Counted from the first letter of the stretch, positions 23,539 to 35,747 are shown. The stretch: 64,000 nucleotides of DNA from Phaeosphaeria sp. MPI-PUGE-AT-0046c (GCA_020747045.1 JAGTJN010000001.1:1-64000); one strand, 5' to 3'. Notes: generated by a model not told the origin, from the sequence alone. A program made the numbers and translations.

Positions 23539-24403
23539 CTCCTTACATAGTAATACAATATATAAGAATCGAGAGAAAACTTAAGTGTCTTCATAGCGGA
23601 AGTCTTTTCCTAGTAGATAGTCTTGAATTTTTCCAATTTAACATTAACTAACGTCGTTGAGTAATAAAATAGATTCTCGAATTGGTACATTCCCATTCTA
23701 TATTCTAGGGGATACGATTGTTCTCGGGCTGTAGATTCTCTACTTCAGCATCTACATCAAGCCCTGTTCCTAATATGCGCCGACTCAGACACCACAGCTT
23801 TAAGGCACTAGGCTCCTTAAGATACACATTACATTTTGGTGCAGAGATGATCAATGATGGTGGCGAAGTGCCTTATTCGGATATAGCTCAGTGCAAGTAC
23901 GTTTTGCATTCAGTCTATGACATCAGGATCATTATGCTAACACGGACAGGGACTATAATTGGAAAATGAACAAATTCATTGCCCATGTGCGCTCTGAGTA
24001 TCGTTAGACGATATTTTCGAAATACAGGGCGAAGGACATCAATGCTGGCGAGTATGCATATATGGGCGTGAGTCTCGATTAGCACCAGACAGGAAGAAGC
24101 GAGAAAAAAAGGGTCAATATAGCTAGCTATATCTGTCAACGCCTCATCAGATACGTAATTCTTCAGTCGCATCCAAGGTGATGATCGTAGGTGGCTAGAC
24201 ATTTAGAGTTTGCTCTAGAGTATGGGTTCGTAACTCAAGCAGCGTGAACATCAAATGACACGATACACTCAAGCTTGTATATTTCGTCCCAAGTCTACCA
24301 CCAAGCCTACGAACGTCTCACTCAATCATTCAGGCGCATCGCTGTACGGTACACATTGATTGCCACTATCTTGAGGCAGCCAAGAGACCCACACCCTCTA
24401 TCT
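23539..24403. other. Intergenic between convergent P450 and GH6 genes
   Basis: No recognised gene. The first 170 bp after the P450 stop are AT-rich, as expected for a 3' UTR or terminator; the remainder shows only short frames without motifs. Confidence 0.55.
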
Positions 24404-26050
24404 CTAAAAGGCAGGGCTAGCATTCACAAGCAGCTGCGTGAAGTAGGCTTGGAACCAAGTCCCAGCCTCGGGCGCTGGCTTGAAAGCATCTGCTAGCCCA
24501 CAATGCGCGTCATATCTCACCGCGGAAGTATCTGAGGTCCCATCGCCCTCGCCACCTGGCTTTACCCAAACGTATGCGTCCAGAAGTGGGTCGTCGGTCA
24601 CAGTACTGGGCCGGATGCCAAATCCAGTTCCAATGACATTACACCAGTCGCCCCATGCCAGCTGTTTGGTTGGCTGCACTCCGTTGCGGCCTGGTTGTTC
24701 TGTTAGTATCGACTTCGAATGTAATCTTAAGGGCAGAACAGAGGTGCCATACCAGTATCGGTGAGGAAGTGCGCTGGGAAGCCATTTTTTGTCAACAGAG
24801 GCGCAAGTGCATTCACATATCTTTTCTCGTCGCAGTTTGTGTTGCTTTCCGCGTACGAGGGACATTTCGCAATGCTCCAAGCATTGTAGTTGGCCACATT
24901 GGTGACGAGACCGCGAACCGCTGCTGGAGATCCAGCTGCCTTGTACAACGATCCAAAAAGCTCTGCTGCAGGTCCGATGTTGGCACTCCAGCCAAGCCAG
25001 CCGGCATGACCAGCATCCAGATACATGATGACATTCTTCAAGTTTAGTGTCTTGATAGCATAGGTAGTCAAAGTCTTGTAAGCGGTTGCAGCGTTGGCGC
25101 ACTTCTGGACATTGAGGTTGGTGACAAGGTTGGCCAGGCTGTCCGGTTCTGACACTATTAGCACAGCGCTGTCTAGATGTCATGGATGCTCTTACCAACT
25201 ACTAGCAAGAATGTAACGTCCGGGAATGACTTGATCTGCGCGGCAATCATATCGATGTATTCTTGGTACAAAGCAGAGCCGTTCTTTGCCAGTGACAGCT
25301 CACCATTGGAAGCCAGGGCAGCGCAGTCTCGTTCGGGTAGATCATACACTACGAGGGGCAAGACTAGGTTCGCACCGGCAGCATTCTGCTTTCGCACATC
25401 TTCCGCGAAGGTGGAAATGATGGGCACCTTCGCACGAACGTCACTGACGATGTATTAGCGCTTGTGACTGAGTAGCTGAAAGTGACATACAGCCAATAGA
25501 AGGTCCCAACTTTCGCAACATTCGTGGCTTTGGCGGCTAGAGCGGCGGAGCCGGCCGCAGACAAAGATGGAGCTGCTAGGCTTATAATCTCCGAAGCATA
25601 GAAAGGATTAGCATAAAAGCTCTTGCCTTTGAGCGGGTTGGATGAGTCCGATGGCGGAGGGGTAACTGTGGTCGAACCTCCAGTAGTAGTGCTCGTTCTC
25701 AGTGTCGTGGGACCGCGAGAGGTAGAAGCAGTAACCACTTGAGATGCCATGGTTGATGTAGAAGCACCAGGAGCACTACCAGGCAGACACTGGGAGTAGT
25801 CTGTCACTTAGGTCAGTCTATAACCCCACAAAGCTGCGGTAGCAACATACAGTCATTGACCATCGAGCAGTATGCGCCCGAGACGCAAGTCGTACTGCCA
25901 GAAAAGCCAATACCACCGCCTGCTAAATGTTAGCGTCCGTACACATTCTTCGGGCATGATGGCTTGAGACAAACATTGCTGGTACAGGCTTGACTGAGCC
26001 TGAATCGCTGAGACCAAGGCAGCACCGGTGAATATAGAAGCAGTCTTCAT
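24404..26050 (-). CDS. Secreted GH6 cellobiohydrolase with N-terminal CBM1
   Basis: Six exons: 26050-25975, 25919-25851, 25800-25491, 25443-25196, 25148-24753, 24690-24404, all in phase, giving 461 residues. Order: signal peptide (residues 1-18, ending ...AIQA); a fungal cellulose-binding module CBM1 (about 22-55, CGGIGFSGSTTC and CSMVNDYYSQC); a Ser/Thr/Pro linker (about 56-115); and a GH6 catalytic domain. The catalytic domain contains VVYDLPERDCAALASNGE, with the presumed acid Asp at about 191, then EPDSLANLVTN, YLDAGHAGWLGW and DTGRNGVQPT. The enzyme would release cellobiose from non-reducing ends of cellulose outside the cell, like Trichoderma Cel6A. Length and architecture are normal and I see no defect. 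Its neighbours give no functional link. Confidence 0.95.
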
Positions 26051-27397
26051 GGCAGCAATCTTTTTCGGCAGACTGTCAGGGTGTTCGTTTGCAAACTCGA
26101 TTGTGGTGTAGAATAGCTCAGGGTAGAGTCGAGCTTTATACGTCGCCTTCCTTGCTAGAAAGCCACCACGGTCTTCAACATCGTATGCTTGTACGTGATG
26201 CGAGCAATTTCGAGACCAATATTCAGCGCCACCGTGATATGTCCCGCTTGCGGAACATTCTGAAGGATTCCGTAGGCGTGATCACGAGCAACGATCTTGG
26301 ATACCAAGTCGACCCCGAAGGCAAAACCATGGTGTCCTGGAACTTGCCGGCGCTGCAGCTTGCGATAACACTAGTCCTGATGAGCGTGTCTTGCGGAGGG
26401 TCGAGATTGATGTTACAAGGGTGGGGTCCTGTTACCGGGTCGTTCACTCTGTTGTACCCGGTTTTGCTTGCATGCGGCACTACGAGTTGCATATAGCTTC
26501 TAGACCTTCTGGAAGCAAGTATTACGCCAGGTACATCGACATGTATCGACAGACTTCTTGCTTCCCTGCGATAGGTGGAGATTTCACCTTCATCTAAATA
26601 GATGAACGTTGGTGTCGTGTTCGCCTTAGCGAGGCTTCGACGCAGAGATGGTCCAGGGGCCCTAAAGCTTATTCGTCTTAGTTGGAGGCTTCTCTTCGGA
26701 GCGTTAGCGTGCTATAACTGGAATTATATTGTGCCTCGGTGCGACGTTCGTGCGCATTGAAAGATTGACCTTAGGTTCGAGTTGTGTTTCCTGGGTTCAG
26801 CCGCGGTCAAATTCCCGGATCGGTAAAATTGGTCGACCCATCACGTGCAAGAGAAGCCTACACTTGTAATGGTGGAGAGGAAGCTTGAATTTGAGCTCAA
26901 GAATTTATAGAAACAGGCCGTTATAGCCTAGAGCCTGTAGATGGTACAAAACTATCCTGAAGCAAGCACCCGCGCGGGACAGTGATGCATTTCACTTGAA
27001 AACGTTTTCAGGCAGCGAGTAAACAGAGATCTGGGTCGACACATGGTCGGAACTCCTAGACATGTCTAGTATGTAGTCCATGCGCCCCGAGACCAGGGAT
27101 TGGTCACTCCAGGAGATCGCTGAATTTCTGATGATTTCGTATCTCTCCAAGAATGACGACTCGGTGCAGTGCTAGAAGTGACTATAAAGATGCAAACCAG
27201 AGTTCTGATGGGAATAGAGGTATGAAGTTCTGCTGGAAATCTTATAGACGGGAAGCTTGTCAGGTTCTGTACATGTAGATCAAGCATCACGTGTCTTGAA
27301 AGATCTCGGAAGCTATCATTTGGGTTCTTTCTTAGCCTCGACCCTAACATCGTATTTCCACGCATCCCTCAATCTCGAGCGACACAGCTGTCTTTCA
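26051..27397. other. Intergenic, promoter side of GH6
   Basis: 1.35 kb without a convincing gene. The part adjacent to 26050 is the GH6 promoter and leader. The short open frames here carry no motif that I recognise. Confidence 0.55.
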
Positions 27398-28138
27398 TTA
27401 GAGTTTGGGTCTCTCTCCCGCCTTCTTCTGTGACGGATGATTCTTTTCCCATTTGTCTTTCATCTCTGTTGCAAGCACACCCCTATTGGTGAATCCTTCA
27501 AATAAATTCGTCCATCCTCCTCCAAGAGTCCTAATATCCACAGGACGACCGCTCTTGACATGCACATATGTCACGGAGCCTTTGACCTCAGCGACTATCG
27601 CCTGCTGCTTAAGGGAGAACAGTGATGTTGTACCAGAGTTACGGGTCGGCTCAATCGCACCTTGTCTAAAAGCTACTATGAGCTGTGTCACGATTAGAAC
27701 CAGATGCACGAGCTATCCATGTTTTGTAGCTCAACGTACAGCGTCCGGGTACTTGACTTGTCTGTTGATTGTAAGGTCGTACTTTCGCACAAGCGGCACA
27801 ACGGTCTTTCCCTTGATCATACCATCGTACTCTTCGTCGTCAAGATAATCAGCATAGCTTTCCATGGTCCTGTGAAAGCAGAGACCGAGGAAACGCATGT
27901 ACTGAGATTGCATAACGTGGCCGAAAGGATCCTGGTCCTCGGCCCAAACCACACCATGCTCGGCCATGGTATCAGGATTGTATCCCATCCCCTCAAGAGT
28001 CGCGAGGGCTTGTGCGCGAAGAGGCGCATAAGGATCGGTATTGGGATGCGGCGATGGTGCGCCTGCCCGAGTGTACGGTGAATTGTATGCTGAGTCCGCC
28101 AAACGCTTATTGCGTGAAGAGTGACCGTTGCCCGCCAT
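27398..28138 (-). CDS. 4HBT-like (hotdog) thioesterase family protein
   Basis: Two exons, 28138-27740 and 27682-27398 (57-bp intron, GTACGT...ACACAG, phase 0), giving 227 residues from ATG 28138. The sequence GVVWAEDQDPFGHVMQSQYM has the D-x-x-x-H-V/M pattern of the 4-hydroxybenzoyl-CoA thioesterase fold, in which the Asp is catalytic. Downstream SLKQQAIVAEVKGSVTYV and GGGWTNLFEGF match a fungal family usually annotated as thioesterase-like superfamily. A mitochondrial location is common for this family but the N-terminus here (about 40 residues, polar) is not an obvious presequence. The substrate is unknown. The start could lie further upstream if a 5' exon exists. Confidence 0.75.
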
Positions 28139-28941
28139 TTTGAGGTGCTAGCGGCAATCTGAATGTTGCTTCTTGGTGTCGCAAGCGTTTCCAGAATAAG
28201 TGTCCTGGTTATGGAGCAGGCGCTTGTTGAAGGGGCGCTAAGAACAGCTTGGGCCCATTCCGATCCTGTGTACGTTACGTGTATCACCAGCCGTGACAGT
28301 CACGATGTTCTGTGGGGTGCTCAGTGCGTCAAGATATAAGACTTTTCTCACACGGGGCGTAATCATATTTTGCTGACATCACCTGACGACCACTGTATCG
28401 TCCAATGTCAGCACTAGTCTACTTTGCGAAGTTATACAGGTATGTTTGACATCATTTAACTGAACCACATGGCCGCATATCGCTCTCATCACCGCACCGC
28501 GATTGAAGTTGATGAGACGATAACAGACATAGAACAGTAGCAGGTTAAATTTCTAAGCTAAGACCTGCCAGTGGAATCTGATGCGGTGGGCTCGGGTCAG
28601 CATCGACTCAATGCGAAAATTTGACATCCTTTCTCTCGATATCCTGGTTGATGATAGGGAACATGCACAAAACCTATCTTTTGTTGTATCGATTTACCTT
28701 TCGGTCCAACGGCAGAAACCGACCAAGACACGATTGCCTGTCTATGGAAAACAGCATATCTGGTGATTGACAATTGTACAAGGAAACAAGTCTATTTTCT
28801 ATGAACAAGTTTGGAATTGAAGCCAACATGTTTGCGTACAGGCATGAAGTTCCAGTGCAACGAAAGGTAAAATCACAAAATCAGAATCTGCAATCGTTCA
28901 ACAACAAAAACAGACTCTCACTATCGCTTCATTTTAGGGGC
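28139..28941. other. Intergenic, no gene recognised
   Basis: 0.8 kb between the thioesterase start and the 3' end of the small secreted-protein gene. Only short frames are present, and none has motifs. Confidence 0.55.
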
Positions 28942-29554
28942 TCAACAAGTGAAACCACAATCCATATGCCTCTTTCCACTGTCGTACTTGCCGACTGAGC
29001 ATCGGCCTTTGTCATTCGAGTCCCAAGACTGGTCACCGTAGGCGAAGCTGACGGGGTCAGCGTCGACACCACCAGTCTTAATCTCAAGACACCACGGGAG
29101 CTTGCTGGTGACACTGGCAGTCGGGCCGCCCTTGGCGAAGTTACCAATCTCGTGCTCGTTGGCATCCTTCACAGCTGGAGCCTCAAGGGAGTAGCTGCCC
29201 TTGGAGGGGTCGGGCTTTTGGTACTGAATAACGTGCACTCCACACCAGCCAGAGGCAAAACCGCTGTCATTCTCGGGGGTGTTGCTGCCAAAATGGCCAC
29301 CTGAGTTTCCAATCATGGGGATGCCGCATTCCCATTTCTTCGTGCGAGCCTGTTCGATATATTTGTTGCCCATATTGCTATCCTCTTGTTAGCGTACGCT
29401 ATACTCGATGGAAAATGGTGTATCCCTACCCGTGATGGCACACGTAGATCTGGTGCGACTCCCCAACCTCTTGCAACGGTATCAATGGTCCTGCTTGAAC
29501 CTAGTAGCCGTGAGCCAATAGGACTGCAGCAGCGGCGAACCCAGATGTCCTCAT
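28942..29554 (-). pseudogene. Small secreted protein gene with a stop in its signal peptide
   Basis: Exon 1 29554-29430 and exon 2 29377-28942 join in phase (52-bp intron with a GCTAAC branch site), which would give 186 residues. The start MRTSGFAAAAVLLAHGY is a clean signal-peptide beginning, but codon 18 (29503-29501) is TAG. The frame then continues with VQAGPLIPL and IYVCHHG, then after the intron GSNTPENDSGF, GWCGVHVIQYQK, SFAYGDQSWDSND and a terminal CSVGKYDSGKRHMDCGFTC. The exon-2 pattern matches a family of small cysteine-containing secreted proteins common in Pleosporales and other plant-associated fungi; its function is not known to me. Splice sites and the remaining frame are intact, so the inactivation, if real, is recent. 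Confidence 0.7.
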
Positions 29555-30669
29555 TGTGAGGTGTTGACGAAGGCAATGCATCCGCGTAACCGCACGTGTA
29601 TAGTATGTATCGCCGACCTGCGCTACATTTCACGCTTCTACTCCGATCTTTCCAATGGCTCGGCGATGCATCGTCCACCGCTCTGTGCTGGCGTTGCGCC
29701 AAATTTGGATCGCAAATTCGTCAAACGCGTCAAGTGGGACATGAGGCGGTGCGACGACGCGCCTGAACGCAATTTTGGCGATATTCCGTTCCATCACGAA
29801 GGGTACAAATTGCGGCATACAACAGCGCAACATCGATGCTGTCTTTGGGGTCACCAGTGCACTGACATGAGGGAAGATGGAAGGTCAGCACGCCTGGAGG
29901 TAACAAGGAGTCACCTGCATCGGCTATTTTAGGCCATTCTAGCGTTGTGCTAACCAAAGTCGGTGATTGCGATGCCATTTAGTCGTGTCTACGAACCTGA
30001 ATAGTCTGCGTCTGTGAGATCGTTCGCCCTTCGATGAACCGAGAGCGGTCAGTTGTGTATACACCAAATTGCAGAACACGCTGCGTCCAGCCTGGACGAT
30101 AGATATGCTGGTGCATCAGATTATTTTGGCCTTAACGCTCAGGTATATTGTGTGCCGTTAAAGGAAGAGCGCGCATTGCGATGTGCCTTGGAGACCGCGA
30201 GTGAGCAGTCTGCTCTCTACAACAATGTGGGGGACATCGAACCACCAGCTTCCGGCCCCAACTCCAGACTCTCTTGCCTATACGCTGCAATACTGGATTC
30301 TGGGCCCGCGAGGTTGTGCGTGCGCACTTGTATAGGCGCCGGCCGTGTCCCTGACCTCGGCGGCAACGCTGCGCTGCTTGGTACAAAATCCTTGCGGCGA
30401 GGGTAGGAGGCGGCGCGTTGTGCTCACTCGACAGCGTCAGACCATGAACTCTCATTTTCTGCCTACACCCCGCAAGACCGCGATGACAGTTGCGTGGAAA
30501 TGTGCGTACGTGCTTGCATAGGCGCCGGCCGCAAATCTGACCCTAGCACTTATAACTTTGTGCTGTGCCGCAATCTGTTTCTGCAGAACTTGATCTCGAT
30601 GCTATCATCACCAGCAACTCCTGCAACGACAAAGCTTACTATACGGATCTTAGCCCAGCACGAGTTGAA
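29555..30669. other. Intergenic upstream of the duplicated module
   Basis: 1.1 kb without a recognised gene. Near its right end are two direct repeats (30315-30345 and 30501-30531) related to sequence upstream of the second module copy, so the duplicated unit may begin around 30.3-30.5 kb. Confidence 0.5.
30315..30531. repeat. Direct repeat pair containing GGCGCCGGCCG
   Basis: 30315-30345 and 30501-30531 share TGTGCGT, CTTG and TATAGGCGCCGGCCG-like blocks with few differences. A related stretch (CGTAGCCGCTGGCCG...TTGACCCTAGC) occurs near 36135-36170, the same side of the second DUF7730 gene. This suggests a promoter-side element copied with the module. Confidence 0.6.
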
Positions 30670-31594
30670 ATGAAGCATATCCTTACAACGCTGCGGAGAA
30701 AAAGACGGGGCGATCACGCAACATCCAAACGAGCGTCTGCACCCAAAGCACTGCTGTCACTTGGTCCACCTCGGCCACAATCTCAAAGTTTGCTGTTTTC
30801 AAAGCTACCTACAGAGATACGCTTGCGCATATATACGGCTGCGCTGATAGAACCCAATTACTTTATGCACATTCTACACGAAGTCCCGGACCAATTCGAG
30901 CTTGATCGTTTGGGGCATTGGCAATGCGAGGATGCTGAGAATGCGCATATGATCTGGCAGCATCGTTGCTTTGGTCAATGGGTCGAGGGAAATGGACAAG
31001 TCACTTGCACAGAGCGAAGGGCGAACACGAAGTCGTTGTCGCTCTCCCTCACATGTCGCTTGATGTAAGGTATGCGGACAAGTCATGCGTTTGCTCTCAC
31101 TGACATGTTCTAGTTATCTGGAAGCGAATGAGCTCTTGTACACTCAGAATACATTCAGCTTTCGCGGTGCTAGAGGCATCACTCGTTTATGTCAGTCTCT
31201 TCCGCATGCGCATTGGCAGCTGGTTCGCCACGTCCACATATCGACTCTCTTTCGCACACCAATGAAGCGCTACCTAGAGTGTGACCAGATGCCGGAGAAT
31301 TACAATTCCTGGCGGCATGCTTGTGCGGTACTTCAAACCTTGACCCACCTTCACAGTCTCGAAATTGGGATGGTAATATGGAACCAGCTGAGACATCATG
31401 ACTCAACTCCAGCCGATCATGACTCACTCTTGGCCATATTTGGAGCCCTGATGGACATCAAAGCTGTAAAATTCGAGATCGAGCTTAATATAGAACTTCC
31501 GACCTCAGTCAAGGCTGTACTTGGCACGACTCCTTTCACCATCACGATACATGAGCGGTCATTCGATTGGGAAACGTTCTTGCTACGATTCTAG
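30670..31594 (+). CDS. DUF7730 (F-box-like) protein, module copy 1
   Basis: Exons 30670-31064 and 31114-31594 (49-bp intron, GTAAGG...TTCTAG, phase 2) give 291 residues. The first in-frame ATG is at 30670; the frame is open further upstream, so an earlier start is possible. LLFSKLPTEIRLRIYTAAL followed by ...TCRLIYLEANELLYTQNTFSFRG is the pattern of fungal DUF7730/2EXR proteins, a very large and expanded family with no assigned biochemical function and some resemblance to F-box proteins. Between these lies LGHWQCEDAEN and QHRCFGQW, shared with the second copy. It converges on the metalloprotease gene (141 bp between stops). It is the first gene of a three-gene unit repeated at 36.3-41.1 kb. 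Confidence 0.75.
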
Positions 31595-31735
31595 TACCGA
31601 TAGCATTTGCTGCATTAGTCGAAAAAACCATTATCATCCAGTCGCATTGTCTCAACTTCCCATAATTGCCATTCATCTAAGTGCGAGGAATTACGTTACC
31701 CTTCGCGTCTACTTTTCGGGGCTTGTCTGTCTGAT

Positions 31736-32871
31736 CTAAAAGCAAACAAGCTTCACATTGTCAGCTGCGAGCAAAGCATGGGCACACGATGAGTACTTAC
31801 CACTTGCAAATAAGGCAATAGTCTCAGCATTGTTATCAGCAGCCCTCCGCTTGCCCAGATCCTCGCCTTTTTTCGCTAAACTCACTGCTCGTTTCCAGCC
31901 GTACGCGGGAAGACCAAAACCAAGAAAGCTCGGGTCGGTGACATCCATAAGGCCCTCTTTGACCTTCTTGTCCCATTTTGTGGTAAAGATGCTGCGTCCA
32001 TGCGTCATTTCGTGTAAAAGCACTTTGTCCAACAGGGAGAAAACATCTGTACGATATTAGTTTAGTTTCAGAATCGAGGTAGACTCGGACATGGGCACGT
32101 ACCAATTTGTCGGAACCCATACTTGCTCGATTCAGCGGCCTTGATAACATGCTGCCCTATATTGGTCCTACGCACGTCTCTATGGAATTTGTACTCTTTG
32201 TTCTTTATCCAGTCGATGAACCAAGGGCACAATTGAAGCTGGGTTGGCTTTCTGTTCTCCTCGACCATCCCATCGATATTTTTGTCCATGGGATTGCTTG
32301 TGACAGCAAGCGCCACCCAATCGGAAGCACCCTTACACGATTGCTGGCTGTACGAGTATAGAATACCACTAGCTGCAGCAGTCAGCAATGTTCGTACAGC
32401 AAGACTTTCCTCTCACTTTTATCTCGATACACGTTGATTCTGCCTTGAACCTTTTGAAATCGATCGAGGTTGCAAAAGACGACCTGTGGGTGATAATCTC
32501 GTCAGCTTATATTCATCAAAGAGACAAGTGATCCTCACAATGTTTTTCCAATCCGGCTCTTGGTCGGCAGTCAACTCATTCCTGTAGTATAGATTGATGT
32601 TCTCAAAGAGGCTCTGGGTCTTCCACATATCAACTTCGCTCGACTTTTGACCTTCTTTAGCGAAAAGGTGCCCGATCAGTTCGTCAGTATCTGCCGCTCG
32701 TGGGGTTGCAGTCAGTCGCCTGTGAGCAGAATCCACCATGTCGAACGCGCCAGCCATGCCGTCGCGAATATGATCTCCGACGCCCATTTGGGTGCAGGAA
32801 GCATCAAGTTTCCAGCCGCGCACGCGATACGAAAGGAACGAGCAAAGTAAGAGTGGGAGGAGCCAGGCCAT
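31736..32871 (-). CDS. Secreted HExxH zinc metalloprotease-like protein, module copy 1
   Basis: Exons 32871-32539, 32483-32417, 32372-32103, 32046-31801 and 31764-31736 give 314 residues. The N-terminus (MAWLLPLLLCSFLSYRVRG) is a signal peptide from ATG 32871; an in-frame upstream ATG (32958) would bury it. The core is LLDKVLLHEMTHGR with the HExxH zinc motif at about 235-239, followed by an Asp-containing loop (GLMDVTD), AYGWKRA and NAETIALFA. This order resembles fungal aspzincin-like (M35/Lys-specific metalloendopeptidase-like) putative peptidases, where a downstream Asp is the third ligand. The last intron is only 36 bp and in frame, so it may be optional; retained, it adds 12 residues. 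The gene is divergent from the adjacent transmembrane/Cys-rich gene. Substrate unknown. Confidence 0.8.
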
Positions 32872-33561
32872 GATTTCTTTTCGATTTCCAGTTAGATACT
32901 CTGGTATTTTATTCTTCAGATTAAGTGTTTGCAGGACTTTATGTACAAACGACTTCAATCACAGCTGCGGTATGCCGTGCTTGCATCCGAGCCTCGACTG
33001 TGCCTTGCAGCCCCAAGGTGTGTCCAACCGCCGTGATCCGGCTCGCATCGGTGTATTCTGGAGTTACCTTGTCTTTTTTTTAATCCTCATCTCAATCTGC
33101 CTCACGCCGCAATGCATCTGATGCATCTTGCATGGGTGCCGACGGTCGCTTCGTGCGGCACAGCCAGCGAATCGCCCCAAAATCCACGCGCGCGGTTTGC
33201 ACGCCCCTAGCGATGTGAAAGCGAGCAACATGCCACATTCTTGCGCCGACAGATCAGAACATTCGGGACTTTGCTGACGGCGAGGTGTTTCATGTCGCCA
33301 GTCGGGGCGATTGTTGTCGCTGTGCCACAACTGTCAATATTGAGAACTGGTTGGGCCCGAACATGGTCTGGCTTAACGGAGAGGTGATGTCTCAAGAGGG
33401 ATGTCATGTTCAAATCCCAGCATCATGTGGCACGGTATTGCTGAAGCTCATCTGGTTGCAGCTACTAATACCACGGGCGATGCTTCTGGAATTCGGCAAA
33501 AGCCTGACATCAAGCAACCATTTCCCGCTCCTTCAAAAGAACTTTCATAACTCTCTTTAGC
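32872..33561. promoter_or_regulatory. Divergent promoter region, module copy 1
   Basis: 690 bp between the protease start and the start of the divergent transmembrane/Cys-rich gene. It is non-coding as far as I can read, and by position should drive both genes. Confidence 0.5.
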
Positions 33562-35486
33562 ATGGTGTGTGTTACAGGATTATTCGTTCTATCATTCTAT
33601 ATTTCTTCTGCAAATGCAATAGTCCTGCCAGCTGTCACACAAGCTCCTGAAGCTCGACATCGTCGTGAAAACGCGCCAACCATTCCCACATTTACCTTTG
33701 GGCCAACTTCACGGTATTTCCCAACACAGGTCAGCAGCTTTCCGCGCAGAGTGTCCATACGGAAAGGAACTAACAAGTCTAACAGGCAGGACAGCCAGAA
33801 GCATCGGGTACATCGATTGAGATCTTTCCAACCGGGATCTACGACACCTTTCCCGATGATGGTATCACTGTTGCTCTTGGACCAGAGCTTCGCTCTCGAG
33901 TAAAGGATGCAGTTACCCAGAATTGCGGTAACGGACACACGGAGCAAGCATGCCACAACGCAGTGACGTCTGTTTTACACGAAACAAACATATCTGCGCA
34001 TACGAAGCGGTTCCTCGGAGTAGGTTTCGCAACTGCGGCGGTCATTATCGGCCTGGTTGCTATTGTGGGGCACCTGATTGTGGCTGCAGGCATAGCCGTC
34101 CAGCCTGCTGCGGTGAAGCTTGATGTGGGAGACTTATCTCAGATACACTCGCTTGGCGCCGCACAGACTTTTGCTGCAGTGACAGAAGGGGTTGATGCCG
34201 CTCCGACGACGATTATCAATGCCCCGGTTCCGAGCACCACTAATTCGTAAGTGTGAGGTACGCAAGGTAATACTATCGTTTGTTAATGAAGAGCCTAGGA
34301 ATTTCGTCACCATCGAAACATTGACTGCGGATAAAGACGGACACAAGGCGGGATCTGTAGTCTACCATATTCCGCAACATGCAGCAGATCGCATCCAGGA
34401 CTTCTTGGCCATAACTGGCATTAAGGAGACCCAGCACATATGCAAGGACCAGAACATCAAGCGTGCTGACAATCTCCAAGAGTGTCTTCGACATCTCCAG
34501 CGACACGCCATGGATCTCGCGGATGTTGGACCCTCTGATCTGATACAGCTGGCTCCGCAGAATATTCCAACCATGCCAGGTCAGGGCCAAGCCATCTCAT
34601 TCCCAATCGCGGACTTTGCTGCCGACGGAATTATCTTGCTGATCCCAGTGTACCGAAGCATACGCGAGCAAAGTCCCATGCCTGTAAATGAGCAAGGTTG
34701 GGATCCTGCAATCTTAGGCAAAAGCGCCATGGCTTTGACGATTGCAGCTCATGTAGCTATGTTTGCCGGACAAAGTCTTCTCGATATATGGATCGAGAAA
34801 GATCAGCTTGTCACAGACCTCAAGCCTGAGAGCCTGTCCTGTCGCAAAGAGCTCATCTGTTCGGACGATGACTGCAAGGCTCAGGAGGTGGGGAAAGACC
34901 TTGACAATTGGGACGTTTCGCCCGTCTGTAAACAGGCAAGTTTGGATCTCAGCCTCATACCGAGTATGACCTGTGACTGACACGATACAGCCAAGCTCAT
35001 ATGGGTGCAGATGCGAGCCCGTGATTATGCCGCACGTCATGACTATCCAGAGAGACTATATGGACAAACAATACGAATGGCTTGAAGAGCTGATCAAGAA
35101 ATCTTCAGGGCCAGACTATGGTGAAAATTGTGGAGGCGGCGAGCAAACATTTCCAGATTCTGCCAAGAAGCTCAAAGAGTACGTACGCCTTATACCATGC
35201 TGATAGCTATGCTAACAAGACGCGCAGGCGCATCAATACAGTGTGCCAAATGGGGAATAATATAGATCTCATAAAATCTTTCCATGAAGGCGCGTACCTT
35301 GAGTACCCCTGGCAATCAGATCTTCGGTTCGAGAAGGCAAGTGCTGACTGCGATTTTGATTGCTTGGCGCTCTTCTCGGTGTTTGTTGAGTCAGAAAAGT
35401 GCGTAAAGAATGGAAACATGCAGAAAAATGGTGAGGTAATGACAAAGTGCGGCACGGCGCTGTATGAAATAAACTACGTGAATTGA
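33562..35486 (+). CDS. Signal-peptide, transmembrane, Cys-rich protein of unknown function, module copy 1
   Basis: Five exons: 33562-33729, 33786-34246, 34299-34935, 34991-35178, 35228-35486, giving about 570 residues. I do not recognise the family. Visible features are a signal peptide (MVCVTGLFVLSFYISSANA), a shared motif PTGIYD-FP (about 72-80), a hydrophobic segment at about 132-161 likely to span a membrane, a conserved central part (HKAGSVVYHIP, NIKRADNLQECLRHLQRHA, GWDPAILGKSA), a second weakly hydrophobic stretch (SAMALTIAAHVAMFAG), and a C-terminal third with about a dozen cysteines and YMDKQYEWLEELIK. Intron 3 uses a GC donor (GCAAGT at 34936) where the paralog uses GT. It is divergently transcribed with the metalloprotease, and the same pairing recurs in copy 2. 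Confidence 0.75.
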
Positions 35487-35508
35487 TAGCAGTGTATGTA
35501 ATATCGAA

Positions 35509-35747
35509 GGCTTATACCAAGGAGCTAACACTTGGTGAGGTGCCATACATGCCGCCTGACAAACTCGATTTTCGCCATCTACGTGTAGTGTACAACATAT
35601 GAGGTAGTGAGAGCTTAGCTTAGCTTTTTCATAAAATGCTCTGTAGAGCCTCAGCAGCTGATGATACATAAGAACCTCCCCAAACCCCAGTCCGTCCACA
35701 GCCTAACCCAGCGTAGCCCTGCAGAATTTTATCAATCCATCAGATAA
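35509..35747. repeat. Conserved non-coding block downstream of module copy 1
   Basis: Aligns with 41184-41397. By eye about nine in ten bases match over the first 160 bp, with one 5-bp indel and mostly transition differences. It includes an inverted repeat ACCAAG (35516-35521) and CTTGGT (35531-35536), and a second shared core GCAGAATTTTATCAATCCAT (35721-35740) followed by CAGATAA. It starts about 20 bp after the stop of the upstream gene, so it could be 3' UTR, terminator or an RNA element. Confidence 0.85.
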
